Source of the DNA: Anaerolineae bacterium
Lineage (GTDB): Bacteria; Desulfobacterota; Desulfobacteria; Desulfobacterales; ETH-SRB1
DNA: 35,751 nt
Reading direction: 5' to 3'
Assembly (NCBI GenBank): GCA_035529315.1
Contig: DATKWZ010000050.1
Location: forward strand, 1-35,751
The number at the start of each line of letters is the position of its first letter. Position 1 is the stretch's first letter. Shown here one piece after another: positions 15,793-24,546 of the stretch. Position numbers and translations under genes: made by a program. Below the pieces are notes generated by a model, which ran no database searches, had not been told where the DNA came from, and worked only from the letters and a program-made list of their open reading frames with translations.

Positions 15793-15872
15793 CAGCTTAA
15801 ATAAATATTAGGTTGTTTTTTTAATATTAAGCTGTTATAAAAATAAAATTACGCAACCTCTTATTGGTTGCG
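15793..15872 (+). promoter_or_regulatory. Structured rpsA leader: two hairpins
   Basis: CAGCTTAA...ATATTA (15793-15810) pairs with TTAATATTAAGCTG (15821-15834), flanking a T-run, which may attenuate read-through from cmk. A second perfect stem, CGCAACC/GGTTGCG (15852-15858, 15866-15872), has a 7-base loop and ends 34 bases before rpsA. S1 is known to control its own translation in other bacteria, so an autoregulatory leader is plausible but not shown. Confidence 0.5.
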
Positions 15873-15906
15873 ACATTAAATACAGGTTAAGGGGGAATAT
15901 TGGTTA

Positions 15907-17691
15907 ATGGATAATTTTACAGAAAACAATTCAACAGACAAAAACGATTGGGTGGACCAGGCTGGTACGGAACAGCCTGTTGATGATAAGCTGCCAAAAG
16001 ATGTTCAAGGCTCCGGCGACAGCGAGAAAAATTATGAGGATATGTACGCTGAAAGCTTTAAGCGTTTCGAAGAAGGGGAACTTGTTGTCGGCAAGATAAT
16101 TGCGGTTGACAAGGATTATGTGCTTGTTGACATCGGCTATAAATCAGAGGGGCAAATACGGATTCAGGAATTTAAGGATGATCACGGTAATATTAACGCC
16201 ACCTTAGGGGACAATGTTGAGGTAATGGTTGAATACTGGGATGAAGAGGAAGAACGTGTTGTCCTTTCAAAAGAAAAGGCGGCAAAGGTAAAAATATGGG
16301 ATGACATTAAGAACTCTTTCGATAAGAACGAAACCATCGAAGGAGTTATTTTAGCCCGTGTAAAGGGCGGCTTTTCCGTAGATATCGGAGTGCAGGCCTT
16401 TTTGCCGGGATCACAGGCTGATTTGCGTCCCATCCGAAATCTCGACGAGATGGTAGGGAAAACTTTTGCATTTAAAATTTTAAAATATAATCGAAAGCGC
16501 AGCAATATAGTTTTATCCAGACGGGCTATTCTTGAACTGCAACGCGAATCTAAAAGATCTGCAACTCTTGAATTCATGAATGAAGGCAAGGTTGTTGAAG
16601 GTATTGTAAAGAATATTACCGAGTATGGTGTATTCGTTGATCTTGGCGGTGTTGATGGTCTGCTGCATATTACGGACATTTCGTGGGGGCGCGTCAAACA
16701 TCCTTCGGAACTTTTTTCAGTCGGCGATAAGATAACAGTCAAGATATTGAGCTTTGATCTTGAAAAAGAAAGGGTTTCATTAGGCCTGAGACAACTTACC
16801 GAAGACCCCTGGGCAAGTGTTACAGAAAAATATCCGGTTGGTTCCCATATTAACGGCAAGGTTGTCAGCCTGACGGATTATGGCGCATTTATAGAATTAG
16901 AGGAGGGCATTGAGGGGCTGATTCATGTTTCTGAGATGTCATGGACCAGAAAGATTCGCCATCCTTCCAAGGTCGTATCTATTGGAGATAATGTTGAGGC
17001 TATAGTGCTTGATATAAAACCTGAGAACAGACGTATTTCACTCGGGATAAAACAGGTTGTTCCAAATCCATGGAATGTAATTAGTGAAAAGTATCCTATC
17101 GGGACAACCATTGAGGGAAAAGTCAAAAATATAACCGATTTTGGCCTTTTTATAGGCATAGATGAAGGAATCGACGGCCTTGTTCACATCTCGGATATTT
17201 CCTGGACCAAGCGGATAAAACATCCGTCCGAGCTTTATAATAAAGGGGATGTAATTCAGGCTATAGTTCTTGATATTGAAAAGGAAAACGAAAGGTTTTC
17301 TCTTGGGATCAAACAGCTGGAAACAGATCCCTGGACAACTGTGGCAGAGCGCTATAACGTTGGAAAAGAGATTACTGGTACGGTTACAAATATAACCGAT
17401 TTTGGGGTTTTTGTGGAATTGGAAGAAGGGATTGAAGGTCTTGTGCATGTATCTGAGATCAGCGCTGAAAAAATAAAAACTCCTGTTGGAAAATTCAATA
17501 TCGGAGATGTCATAACTGCAAAGGTTATGAATATTAACGGCGAGGAAAGAAGAATCGGTCTTTCAATCAAGCAGCTTGATATCGAGGATGACAAAGCACT
17601 TTTAGGTGAATATATTGATAATATGAGTCCTAAGACATCTACCTTTGGAGATATCCTGCGTGAAAATCTTCAGAATGAATTAAATAAGTAG
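15907..17691 (+). CDS. rpsA: 30S ribosomal protein S1
   Basis: S1 binds mRNA on the 30S subunit and helps initiation. The 594-residue protein has an acidic N-terminal extension of about 55 residues and six S1 (OB-fold) domains at roughly 56-125, 141-207, 227-296, 312-382, 399-469 and 486-555. The last four carry the classic pattern, for example ITEYGVFVDLGGVDGLLHITDISWGRVKHPSE and TDFGVFVELEEGIEGLVHVSEIS. The first two are more diverged, as usual for ribosome-binding domains. GGGGG lies about 11 bases before the ATG. The gene is downstream of cmk, with a structured leader of 170 bases between them. Confidence 0.96.
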   Translation: MDNFTENNSTDKNDWVDQAGTEQPVDDKLPKDVQGSGDSEKNYEDMYAESFKRFEEGELVVGKIIAVDKDYVLVDIGYKSEGQIRIQEFKDDHGNINATLGDNVEVMVEYWDEEEERVVLSKEKAAKVKIWDDIKNSFDKNETIEGVILARVKGGFSVDIGVQAFLPGSQADLRPIRNLDEMVGKTFAFKILKYNRKRSNIVLSRRAILELQRESKRSATLEFMNEGKVVEGIVKNITEYGVFVDLGGVDGLLHITDISWGRVKHPSELFSVGDKITVKILSFDLEKERVSLGLRQLTEDPWASVTEKYPVGSHINGKVVSLTDYGAFIELEEGIEGLIHVSEMSWTRKIRHPSKVVSIGDNVEAIVLDIKPENRRISLGIKQVVPNPWNVISEKYPIGTTIEGKVKNITDFGLFIGIDEGIDGLVHISDISWTKRIKHPSELYNKGDVIQAIVLDIEKENERFSLGIKQLETDPWTTVAERYNVGKEITGTVTNITDFGVFVELEEGIEGLVHVSEISAEKIKTPVGKFNIGDVITAKVMNINGEERRIGLSIKQLDIEDDKALLGEYIDNMSPKTSTFGDILRENLQNELNK

Positions 17692-17703
17692 TAAAGTATA
17701 ACG

Positions 17704-17835
17704 ATTTTAGTAGCCGTTCACGGCTTGAAACCTGAAATTGGAAAGAGATGAAACGAGTTTACGAAAACAGCACAAAAGCATGAAGGCCAATTTTCCAATT
17801 TCTAATTCCAACGTTCCGTGAACGCTTACTAATTT
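17704..17835. repeat. MITE-like imperfect inverted repeat between rpsA and sppA
   Basis: The left arm contains TTTTAGTAGCCGTTCACGG (17705-17723) and GAAATTGGAAA (17734-17744). The right arm mirrors it with TTTTCCAATTTC (17791-17802) and CCGTGAACGCTTACTAATTTT (17816-17836, first 20 shown by position). The arms match over about 40 bases and flank about 46 bases without an ORF. This fits a short non-autonomous element or REP-type repeat. Confidence 0.6.
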
Positions 17836-17855
17836 TATTTGTCAGGATTAATTTC

Positions 17856-18764
17856 ATGTTTTCCAGGCGCCATCCATATCTTTTTTTTATTCTGATTTTT
17901 TCATCAATAATGGTTACGGCTTTTATCGGCTTATCTCTGGTCTTTATGCTTGCTGCAATGGATGCTGATTTTGACGATCTTTTAAAACCAGGAGGAGAAA
18001 AGGTTGGAATAGTTGAGTTGACCGGAAATATTACTTCTTCCAGGGATATAATTCATAGCCTTAAATATTTTCGTGAAAACAGTTCCATCAAAGCTATAGT
18101 AATTCGCATTGATTCTCCTGGCGGCGCTGTCGGTCCTGCGCAGGAAATTTTCAGAGAAATCAGAAAAACAGTCAAAACAAAGAAGGTTATAGCGTCTATG
18201 GGCACTGTTGCCGCATCAGGGGGTTATTATGTGGCTGCAGGCGCTGACGGCATTGTTGCGAATCCAGGCACTATAACAGGCAGCATAGGCGTTATCATGA
18301 GTTTTGCAAATTTCCAGGAGCTTTTCCGTAAAATAGGCCTGGTTCCCGTTGTCGTCAAAAGCGGCCTGTACAAGGATATCGGGTCTCCGGTTCGTGAGAT
18401 GACAAAAGATGAAGAAAATATTCTCCAGAATTTATCCGACCAGATTCACAAACAATTTATTGTGGATATTGCTAATGGAAGAAGCATGGATTTATCTATA
18501 GTGGAAGGGCTTGCCGACGGACGTATTTTTACCGGAGAGGAGGCAAAAAATCTTGGGCTGATTGACCGTCTTGGGAATCTCGAAGACGCAATAGAATGGG
18601 CCGGCCGCATGGGCGGGATTAAGGAAAAAATTTCTGCTGTTTATGCGCCGAAAAAGAAGTTTTCCATCCTGAAGTTTATTGCAGAGTCATCCGTTAAAGA
18701 GATTGCAAACATGATATCTAATCCATCATTGTATACAGGCTATCTTTATTCCCCTTCAAATTAA
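17856..18764 (+). CDS. sppA: Signal peptide peptidase SppA, short (S49) form
   Basis: SppA is a membrane-anchored serine protease that degrades cleaved signal peptides. The 302-residue protein has one N-terminal membrane segment (about residues 8-34) and a single S49 domain. It has SPGGAVGPAQEI (87-98), the nucleophile S121 in TVAASGGYYVAAGAD, and the general-base lysine K173 in KSGLYKDIGSP. The spacing of 52 residues matches the Bacillus-type short SppA. AGGA is about 8 bases before the ATG. It overlaps the end of ahbD on the opposite strand by four bases, so the two operons converge with no room for a separate terminator. Confidence 0.95.
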   Translation: MFSRRHPYLFFILIFSSIMVTAFIGLSLVFMLAAMDADFDDLLKPGGEKVGIVELTGNITSSRDIIHSLKYFRENSSIKAIVIRIDSPGGAVGPAQEIFREIRKTVKTKKVIASMGTVAASGGYYVAAGADGIVANPGTITGSIGVIMSFANFQELFRKIGLVPVVVKSGLYKDIGSPVREMTKDEENILQNLSDQIHKQFIVDIANGRSMDLSIVEGLADGRIFTGEEAKNLGLIDRLGNLEDAIEWAGRMGGIKEKISAVYAPKKKFSILKFIAESSVKEIANMISNPSLYTGYLYSPSN

Positions 18765-19861
18765 ATGCCCGGCTGGTAACTGCAAAGCGGTTCTTCAGCC
18801 AGAAAGTCGTTGGTTGCTTCATAAGCTCTTGCTCTGCAACCTCCGCATACCTTTTTGAATTCACATTTTCCGCATTTGCCCTTCAAGTTATTAGCATCAC
18901 GCAATAATTTAAAGGGTTCTGAATTCTTCCAGATATCTGCAAACGATGTTTTTGTAATATCTCCGCAATTAAGCTGGAGAAAACCGCACGGCTGCACAAT
19001 CCCTTTGTGCGAAATAAAACAAAAGCCTGTACCCCCAAGACACCCCCTGGTAACGGCATCCAGGCCGTGAGTTTTTAATGTGACTGTCTTCCCCTCTTTT
19101 TTTGCCCTTTGCCTGAGTATGCGGTAATAATGGGGGGCGCATGTGGCTTTCAGTTGCAGAGGAGTTTTCTCCCTTTGATCATAAAACCAGTTCAGGGTGT
19201 GTTCATATTCTTTAGCGGTTATTTCCTGATCTATAATATATTTGCCGCGGCCTGTTGGAACCAGAAGAAAAATATGGTGGGCAACCGCGCCAAGGTTTAC
19301 GGCAAGCTCCTGTATCCTGGCGATCTGGTCAAGGTTGGTTTTTGTAATAGTGGTGTTTATCTGAAACTCCACCCCTGCTTCCTTGATCAGCTCTATGCCG
19401 TTGAGAGATCCTTCAAATGCTCCGTTTACTCCCCTGAAGCTGTCATGACTTTCTTTTGTAGCGCCGTCTATGCTGATGCTTACCCGTTTAATGCCTGAAT
19501 CGGCCATCTGTTTTGCATTGGATTTTGTTACCAGGGTTCCATTCGGGGCCATAACCATCCTGAGCCCTTTATCCGTACCGTAACTTGCAAGTTCAAATAT
19601 ATCGGGACGTAAAAGAGGTTCTCCGCCGGTAAGAATAACTATCGGCTCCCCAAGCAAGGCTATTTGATCCAGAAGCCGGATAGAAGCCTGGGTATCAAGT
19701 TCTCCGGTATACGGGCCTTTAGTTGCAGATGCGCGGCAGTGCTTGCAGGAGAGGTTGCAGTTGCGCGTAGTTTCCCATGCGACAAGACGCAAAACAGCCT
19801 CTTTGTTTTCAGCGTGTTGATGAGGCTTTGGGATCGATGTATGATTTAATTTTTTTGTCAT
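18761..19861 (-). CDS. ahbD: AhbD, radical SAM heme synthase (Fe-coproporphyrin III decarboxylase)
   Basis: AhbD carries out the last step of the siroheme-dependent heme route, oxidatively decarboxylating two propionates of iron-coproporphyrin III to the vinyl groups of heme b. The 366-residue protein shows the radical SAM cluster C35-x3-C39-x2-C42 (RNCNLSCKHCRA), the GGEPLL motif, and a SPASM-like C-terminal cysteine set (CGKCEFKKVCGGCRARAYEATND and a late C). AhbC and AhbD are similar, and the N-terminal LRLVAWETTRNCNLSCKHCRA fits AhbD. It lies 13 bases after hemB. No strong ribosome site precedes the ATG, so coupling to hemB is likely. A related radical SAM role cannot be fully excluded. 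Confidence 0.88.
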   Translation of the reverse strand: MTKKLNHTSIPKPHQHAENKEAVLRLVAWETTRNCNLSCKHCRASATKGPYTGELDTQASIRLLDQIALLGEPIVILTGGEPLLRPDIFELASYGTDKGLRMVMAPNGTLVTKSNAKQMADSGIKRVSISIDGATKESHDSFRGVNGAFEGSLNGIELIKEAGVEFQINTTITKTNLDQIARIQELAVNLGAVAHHIFLLVPTGRGKYIIDQEITAKEYEHTLNWFYDQREKTPLQLKATCAPHYYRILRQRAKKEGKTVTLKTHGLDAVTRGCLGGTGFCFISHKGIVQPCGFLQLNCGDITKTSFADIWKNSEPFKLLRDANNLKGKCGKCEFKKVCGGCRARAYEATNDFLAEEPLCSYQPGI

Positions 19862-19874
19862 GATAAGTTATTTT

Positions 19875-20849
19875 TTATCTATTCAGCTCCTCTGCAGCTT
19901 CAATGGCAAAATAGGTCACTATCATGTCGGCACCGGCTCTCTTTATTGATGTGAGTGTCTCCATCATAACTTTTTTGCCGTCCAGCCATCCCATTTTATC
20001 GGCAGCCTTTATCATTGCATATTCGCCACTGACACTATATGCGGCAACAGGCAGATCAATTTCATCCCGAATGCGGCAGATAATATCCAGATAAGAAAGG
20101 GCCGGCTTTATCATTATTATATCCGCCCCTTCTTCAATATCCATTGTAACTTCCCTGATAGCTTCAATAGCATTTGCAGGATCCATCTGATATGTTCTGC
20201 GATCCCCGAATTTAGGGGCTGAGTCGGCTGCGTGACGAAACGGCCCGTAGTAAGCCGAGCAATACTTGGCTGAGTATGACATTATCGGGATATTGCTGAA
20301 ACTGTTTTCATCCAGGATATCGCGGATTTCAGCAACTCGGCCGTCCATCATGTCTGAAGGAGCCACCATGTCGGCTCCTGCCTTTGCATGGGACAGGGCT
20401 GTTCGGGCAAGAAGATCCAGTGTGGCATCATTATCTATTACCTGACCGTTCACAATGCCGCAGTGACCATGATCTGTGTATTGGCAGAGACAGACATCGG
20501 TTATTACAACAAGCTCCGGTATTTTGTTTTTTAGCGTTTTTATTGCTTTCTGGATGATTCCGTTTTTTGCATAAGCGCTTGTTGCAAGAGGGTCTTTGCT
20601 TTCAGGGATTCCAAAAAGCATAATAGCAGGTATGCCTAGCTTATATGCCGTATCGGCGGTTTTGACCAGATTGTCTATGGACAACTGATAATGACCGGGC
20701 ATTGATTGTATGGGGTTTTTAACTCCTGTGCCGTCAATAACAAAGAGCGGAAAGATAAGGTCATCTACTGAAAGGGCGGTTTCGCGCACCATTCGGCGAA
20801 ACGCCTCATTTTGCCGCAAACGTCTTGGTCTGTATTCAGGGAATATCAT
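19875..20849 (-). CDS. hemB: Porphobilinogen synthase (ALA dehydratase), zinc type
   Basis: HemB joins two 5-aminolevulinates to porphobilinogen, upstream of siroheme, heme and B12. The 324-residue protein has [18 protein letters not shown] at the start. The cysteine triad C120, C122 and C130 ([14 protein letters not shown]) marks the zinc-dependent form. The Schiff-base lysines are K195 ([15 protein letters not shown]) and K248 ([12 protein letters not shown]). AAGGA sits 7-8 bases before the ATG. It lies between ahbC (17-base gap) and ahbD (13-base gap), so an early and two late steps of heme synthesis are co-expressed. Confidence 0.97.
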   Translation of the reverse strand: MIFPEYRPRRLRQNEAFRRMVRETALSVDDLIFPLFVIDGTGVKNPIQSMPGHYQLSIDNLVKTADTAYKLGIPAIMLFGIPESKDPLATSAYAKNGIIQKAIKTLKNKIPELVVITDVCLCQYTDHGHCGIVNGQVIDNDATLDLLARTALSHAKAGADMVAPSDMMDGRVAEIRDILDENSFSNIPIMSYSAKYCSAYYGPFRHAADSAPKFGDRRTYQMDPANAIEAIREVTMDIEEGADIIMIKPALSYLDIICRIRDEIDLPVAAYSVSGEYAMIKAADKMGWLDGKKVMMETLTSIKRAGADMIVTYFAIEAAEELNR

Positions 20850-20866
20850 ATGTCATTCCTTTTTAT

Positions 20867-22042
20867 TTAGGAGATTTCTTCATCTCTAAGATAGCATGCA
20901 GGATCAGGCGACCAGAGATCGCCTGTGGCTTCGGCGCGAACCCTGAAATTTCCGGCGCAAATATCCAGCCAGCGGCAGGTTGCGCATCTGCCTGTTACAT
21001 GTTTTTTCTTTTCTTTAAGCTTTTTCATAAGCGGTTCCGAGGTATCTGTCCATATTTTTGAAAAAGGACGATCCTTGACATTTCCGAAACTGTGATGACG
21101 CCAGAATTGATCGGCATGAACTTTCCCATCCCAGCTGATACAGCCGATTCCTATGCCTGAGCTGTTTCCTTGATTCATTTTGAGAAGTTCAAGGACATCC
21201 TCGGCCCGCCTGGGATTTTCTTTAAGAAGCCTTAAATACAGGTATGGACCATCAGCATGATTGTCAACGGTTAATATTTCTTTTGGCTTTCCACCGTCAT
21301 GTAGTTTTTTTGTAAGATCCATTATTAAATCAACAGTTGACCTAGTTTCATCATGGGATAGATCATCTTTAATAAGATCTGTTCCACGTCCCGCATAAAC
21401 CAGATGATAAAAGCAAGCCCTTGGAATCTCCATATCCTCAAGCAGCTTGAATATCCTTGGAATTTCATCTGCATTAAACTTGTTAATTGTAAAACGGAGC
21501 CCTACCTTAATTCCAGCATCCTTACAATTTTTAATTCCTTCTAAAGCCGCATTGAAAGCGCCTTTAACTCCTCTAAAACGGTCGTTAATCTCTTCCATTC
21601 CGTCAATACTGATGCCTACGTATGAAAGACCGATATCCTTTAGTATGCGCGCCATTTTCTGCGTTATAAGAGTTCCGTTTGTGGATATTACGGCCCGCAT
21701 CCCTTTGCTGACAGCATAGGCTGCAAGCTCAGGCAGATCCTTTCTGATCGTCGGTTCTCCGCCTGAAAATAAGATTACAGGCACGCCGAATTGCGCAAGA
21801 TCATCCAGCAGGATTTTCCCATCTTTTGTGGAAAGTTCGTTCTTAAAGGAGAGATCCTTTGCGTGCGCATAGCAGTGCACACATTTTAAATTGCATCGCC
21901 TTGTAATGTTCCATACAACTACCGGTTTTTTATCCTTGGAAAATTGCAGGAGATGGGAAGGTAATTTCGACGACATACGTCCATAACGAAGTGCGTCCGA
22001 CGGTTCAACTGTTCCGCAGTAAAGTTTTGATATTCCAATCAT
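20867..22042 (-). CDS. ahbC: AhbC, radical SAM 12,18-didecarboxysiroheme deacetylase
   Basis: AhbC removes the two acetate side chains from didecarboxysiroheme to give iron-coproporphyrin III, the substrate of AhbD. The 391-residue protein begins MIGISKLYCGTVEPSDALRY, a signature of this family. It has C50-x3-C54-x2-C57 (RRCNLKCVHCYA), SGGEPTIR, and C-terminal cluster cysteines in CATCRWLDICAGNFRVRAEATGD plus a late C. The N-terminal Y8/C9 stretch is also conserved in the family. The start is 8 bases from the stop of the ClpX-like gene, so both lie in one operon. AhbA and AhbB, which make the substrate, are not in the window. Confidence 0.92.
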   Translation of the reverse strand: MIGISKLYCGTVEPSDALRYGRMSSKLPSHLLQFSKDKKPVVVWNITRRCNLKCVHCYAHAKDLSFKNELSTKDGKILLDDLAQFGVPVILFSGGEPTIRKDLPELAAYAVSKGMRAVISTNGTLITQKMARILKDIGLSYVGISIDGMEEINDRFRGVKGAFNAALEGIKNCKDAGIKVGLRFTINKFNADEIPRIFKLLEDMEIPRACFYHLVYAGRGTDLIKDDLSHDETRSTVDLIMDLTKKLHDGGKPKEILTVDNHADGPYLYLRLLKENPRRAEDVLELLKMNQGNSSGIGIGCISWDGKVHADQFWRHHSFGNVKDRPFSKIWTDTSEPLMKKLKEKKKHVTGRCATCRWLDICAGNFRVRAEATGDLWSPDPACYLRDEEIS

Positions 22043-22050
22043 AAAATTTC

Positions 22051-23817
22051 TTAGGCCTTTCCTGGTGTATTGTTGTTTTTAAGTTCATTTTTAATGAGAT
22101 TGCTTATAAAAGATTCCGGCCCTAAAAGCGCCTGTTTTGTAATAAAGAAACGGTTTTTCCCTGTTTTTTCTTTAATGAGTTTAAACCCTAATTCAAAATC
22201 GATTATTAGCTGTTGGTAGAATTCTTCAAGTTTAATGCCGGAATCAATAAACTGTTTAATAATAAAATCAACGGCTTGTTCTTCCATAATTATATTAATA
22301 TCATGATTTTGGAAAAAGAATAGTTCTATTTTTTTAATTTCATCATAAAAGGTTTTTATTTTTTCAACGCTGCGCTCAATTTCCATTATATACTTGCAGT
22401 AAAAAGATGCAACAATATCTATGCGTGACTGGGTCATGGTCAGATTGTATCTTTCACTTAACCTCTTACTGTTTTTTTGCAAATATTCCTTAATAAACTC
22501 TTTTTCCTTGCTTGCCAGTTCGTTAAAGCTTGCGGTTAACTTTTCTTCGTTTAAAGGTGATAAAAGAGTTTCAAGAGCTTTTTCAGGTTCATTAACAACA
22601 AAAGCGGTTACAGGAAATTTTTTAATATCGGTTGACGGCAATTTCTTTTCAAACAAAAGCAGGGCCATTTCAAAGACGCTTACCAGGCCTCTTGCACCTG
22701 TGTTTTCATTAAAGGCCTGTTTTGATAATATGCGGAGCGCTTCATCTTCGAACTTAACCTTGATGCCATATGCTGCAAAATCAAGTTTTTTTCCAAGAAT
22801 TATGGGGTTGTTGGGGTTTTTTAAAATTTCATAAAGGTCTTTTTCGGTTAATCTTTCAAAAACAGCCTTTACAGGCAGACGTCCAACGAATTCGGACTCA
22901 AACCCGTATGTTGTCAGATCTTCAGGCATTACCTGCTGCAGAATTTCGGTTTGTTCCCTGGGGCTTGTAATATGAGCGCCAAAACCGATGCCATACTCAG
23001 CCACACGTTTTTTAATTATTTTGGTTAGATCGCTGAATGCCCCGCTCATGATAAAAAGAATATTTTTGGTGTTTACAGTACGCTTATTACGTTTGCCTGT
23101 TTTACGATACCGTTCGATTTCCTGAAGCATCGAAATAGGATCGTGCGGAACCTTTAAATCTATATCGGTTTCTTCCATTGGTTTTAGCAGAGCACGCTGC
23201 ACGCCTGTTCGTGACACATCAGCCCCTATCAGGTTGCGGCTTGACGCAATTTTATCGACTTCATCTATATATATGATGCCATATTGAGCAAGTTCAATAT
23301 CATCGTTAGTCTCTCTGACAAGATCTCGAACCAGATCCTCTACATCCCCTCCAACATAACCTGTTTCGCTGAATTTTGTTGCATCCCCTTTGACAAACGG
23401 AACGCCGATTTTTTTTGCGATAAGTTTAATCAGATATGTCTTGCCGACACCGGTAGGCCCGATCATTAGGACATTGTTCTTGATGCTGCCGACTATTTCA
23501 TTGACGCTTTCCGGAAAATCTTGTGCATGTTTGATGCGATTGAAGTGGGTGCAAATTTTTGTAGATAGAATGGCCTTGGCCATATCCTGCTTAACGATAT
23601 ATTGGTCAAGGTAGGAGATAAGATCTTCGGGTTTTAAGTTAAAAAACAGCTTTTTTTTCTTTTTCGGCTCTTTCCCTTCCTTCTCCAGCGTTACTGCCTG
23701 AGGAACAACCATTGGAGATACAATTTTAACATTATCTCCGAACTTTTTAGCCAGAAATTCACTTATTTCTTTTTCAAGCTCTTTGGGATTTGGTATTTTT
23801 TCATTATTTTCCTTCAT
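22051..23817 (-). CDS. ClpX-like AAA+ unfoldase without zinc domain, with C-terminal extension
   Basis: The AAA+ core resembles ClpX. It has Walker A GPTGVGKT (120-127), pore loop GYVG (153-156), Walker B IIYIDEVDKI (181-190), VQRALLKPMEET, an IGFG tripeptide-type loop (277-280) that in ClpX docks onto ClpP, and sensor 2 TGARGL. It differs from housekeeping ClpX in lacking the N-terminal four-cysteine zinc domain. It has instead a 110-residue lead-in with a lysine run (KKKKK), and it carries about 170 extra C-terminal residues that are helical and charged. At 588 residues it is far longer than ClpX (about 420). It leads the ahbC-hemB-ahbD operon. Its substrate is unknown; a specialised ClpP partner is plausible. 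The start has no clear Shine-Dalgarno sequence. Confidence 0.82.
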   Translation of the reverse strand: MKENNEKIPNPKELEKEISEFLAKKFGDNVKIVSPMVVPQAVTLEKEGKEPKKKKKLFFNLKPEDLISYLDQYIVKQDMAKAILSTKICTHFNRIKHAQDFPESVNEIVGSIKNNVLMIGPTGVGKTYLIKLIAKKIGVPFVKGDATKFSETGYVGGDVEDLVRDLVRETNDDIELAQYGIIYIDEVDKIASSRNLIGADVSRTGVQRALLKPMEETDIDLKVPHDPISMLQEIERYRKTGKRNKRTVNTKNILFIMSGAFSDLTKIIKKRVAEYGIGFGAHITSPREQTEILQQVMPEDLTTYGFESEFVGRLPVKAVFERLTEKDLYEILKNPNNPIILGKKLDFAAYGIKVKFEDEALRILSKQAFNENTGARGLVSVFEMALLLFEKKLPSTDIKKFPVTAFVVNEPEKALETLLSPLNEEKLTASFNELASKEKEFIKEYLQKNSKRLSERYNLTMTQSRIDIVASFYCKYIMEIERSVEKIKTFYDEIKKIELFFFQNHDINIIMEEQAVDFIIKQFIDSGIKLEEFYQQLIIDFELGFKLIKEKTGKNRFFITKQALLGPESFISNLIKNELKNNNTPGKA

Positions 23818-23825
23818 AATTTGAG

Positions 23826-23854
23826 ACTATAATCATATATTATATAAAAAGCAA
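23826..23854 (-). promoter_or_regulatory. Candidate promoter of the clpX-like/ahb operon
   Basis: On the minus strand, TTGCTT (23854-23849), 17 bases, then TATAGT (23831-23826) would start transcription about 2 bases before the ATG, giving a nearly leaderless message. A perfect TATAAT (23844-23839) is an alternative -10 with a poorer -35, giving a leader of about 15 bases. Confidence 0.35.
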
Positions 23855-23891
23855 GTTGGTAGAGCTAAATCCGCCGGGTAAGGTGTAGCCT

Positions 23892-23960
23892 GAGACCTTT
23901 GAAAAGAGAAATCATCTGCAAGACTTAGATACCATTTACATGCTTTTTTTCAAAGATCTC
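23892..23960. repeat. Inverted repeat GAGACCTTTGAAAA ... TTTTCAAAGATCTC
   Basis: Arms 23892-23905 and 23947-23960 match with one mismatch around a 41-base spacer. The right arm overlaps the stop codon of the CBS gene. Without a T-run on the minus strand it is not a clean terminator. The arm resembles the CCTTTGCAAAA motif found elsewhere in the window. Confidence 0.55.
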
Positions 23961-24423
23961 AGTGGCTTTCAGTGGCGGATATAAGGGTGCGAAGAACATC
24001 CGCCTTGCCGATGATTCCCACCAGACAAGAGTCTTCGACCACCGGCAGGGTATGAAAATTGCTGTCTACCATCAGGGCCGCAACGGTTTCGAGTCCGGTG
24101 TCCGGCCGGACCGTGACCGGCTTAGGCGTCATTGCTTCCAAAACCGTGAGGGCGGCGATTTTACGGACCTGCTTTTCGATCTGTTTCACAGATGTCAGCC
24201 GGATGAGGCCGTCAAGGAAAGTAAAAATAGTGGGGATCGGCAGCTTTTTCTGCTGGGTAATAAGATCGCTTTGGCACAGAATGCCCACCAAACCTCCGTT
24301 ATCGTCCACTACCGGTACGCCGTTAATCCGGTTATCAAAAAGGATTTTGGCTGCCCTGGAAATATCCATATCAGGGGTGACGGTAATCAGGTTGGTGTTC
24401 ATGATGTCTCTGGCAATAATCAT
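23959..24423 (-). CDS. Tandem CBS-domain protein
   Basis: The 154-residue protein consists of two CBS domains (about 1-58 and 95-154), with ARDIMNTNLITVTPDMDISRAAKIL and VLEAMTPKPVTVRPDTGLETVAALMV at their starts. GVPVVDDNGGLVGILCQSDL and TLPVVEDSCLVGIIGKADVL are the usual second halves. Such stand-alone pairs bind adenine nucleotides and act as energy sensors, but the partner is unknown. I start at 24423 because GGAGGAAACA immediately precedes that ATG. A start seven codons earlier would place the ribosome site inside the gene. Codon use looks more GC-rich than in its neighbours. It precedes the heme operon but reads into an inverted repeat. Confidence 0.85.
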   Translation of the reverse strand: MIIARDIMNTNLITVTPDMDISRAAKILFDNRINGVPVVDDNGGLVGILCQSDLITQQKKLPIPTIFTFLDGLIRLTSVKQIEKQVRKIAALTVLEAMTPKPVTVRPDTGLETVAALMVDSNFHTLPVVEDSCLVGIIGKADVLRTLISATESH

Positions 24424-24450
24424 TGTTTCCTCCTGTTTTAACACGTTAAG

Positions 24451-24481
24451 TCATTAAGGGTCTATATTTGCCTCTTAATGA
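24451..24481. promoter_or_regulatory. TCATTAAG/CTTAATGA inverted repeat upstream of the CBS gene
   Basis: Two perfect 8-base arms (24451-24458, 24474-24481) are 15 bases apart and lie about 30-60 bases before the start codon. They could be an operator dyad or leader hairpin. No regulator gene is adjacent. Confidence 0.4.
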
Positions 24482-24546
24482 TATTATCTTGATTGAACCG
24501 CGATAGCGAGCGAATCTAAAAATGGCTAACTTACTTACGGTCGAAG

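Noticed and set aside
16182-16859. 225-codon minus-strand frame inside rpsA
   Set aside because: It lies wholly within the S1 domains of rpsA and has a Ser/Phe-rich antisense composition.
23962-24441. 159-codon plus-strand frame opposite the CBS gene
   Set aside because: It is a mirror of a clear CBS-pair coding sequence in the other strand, caused by codon bias.
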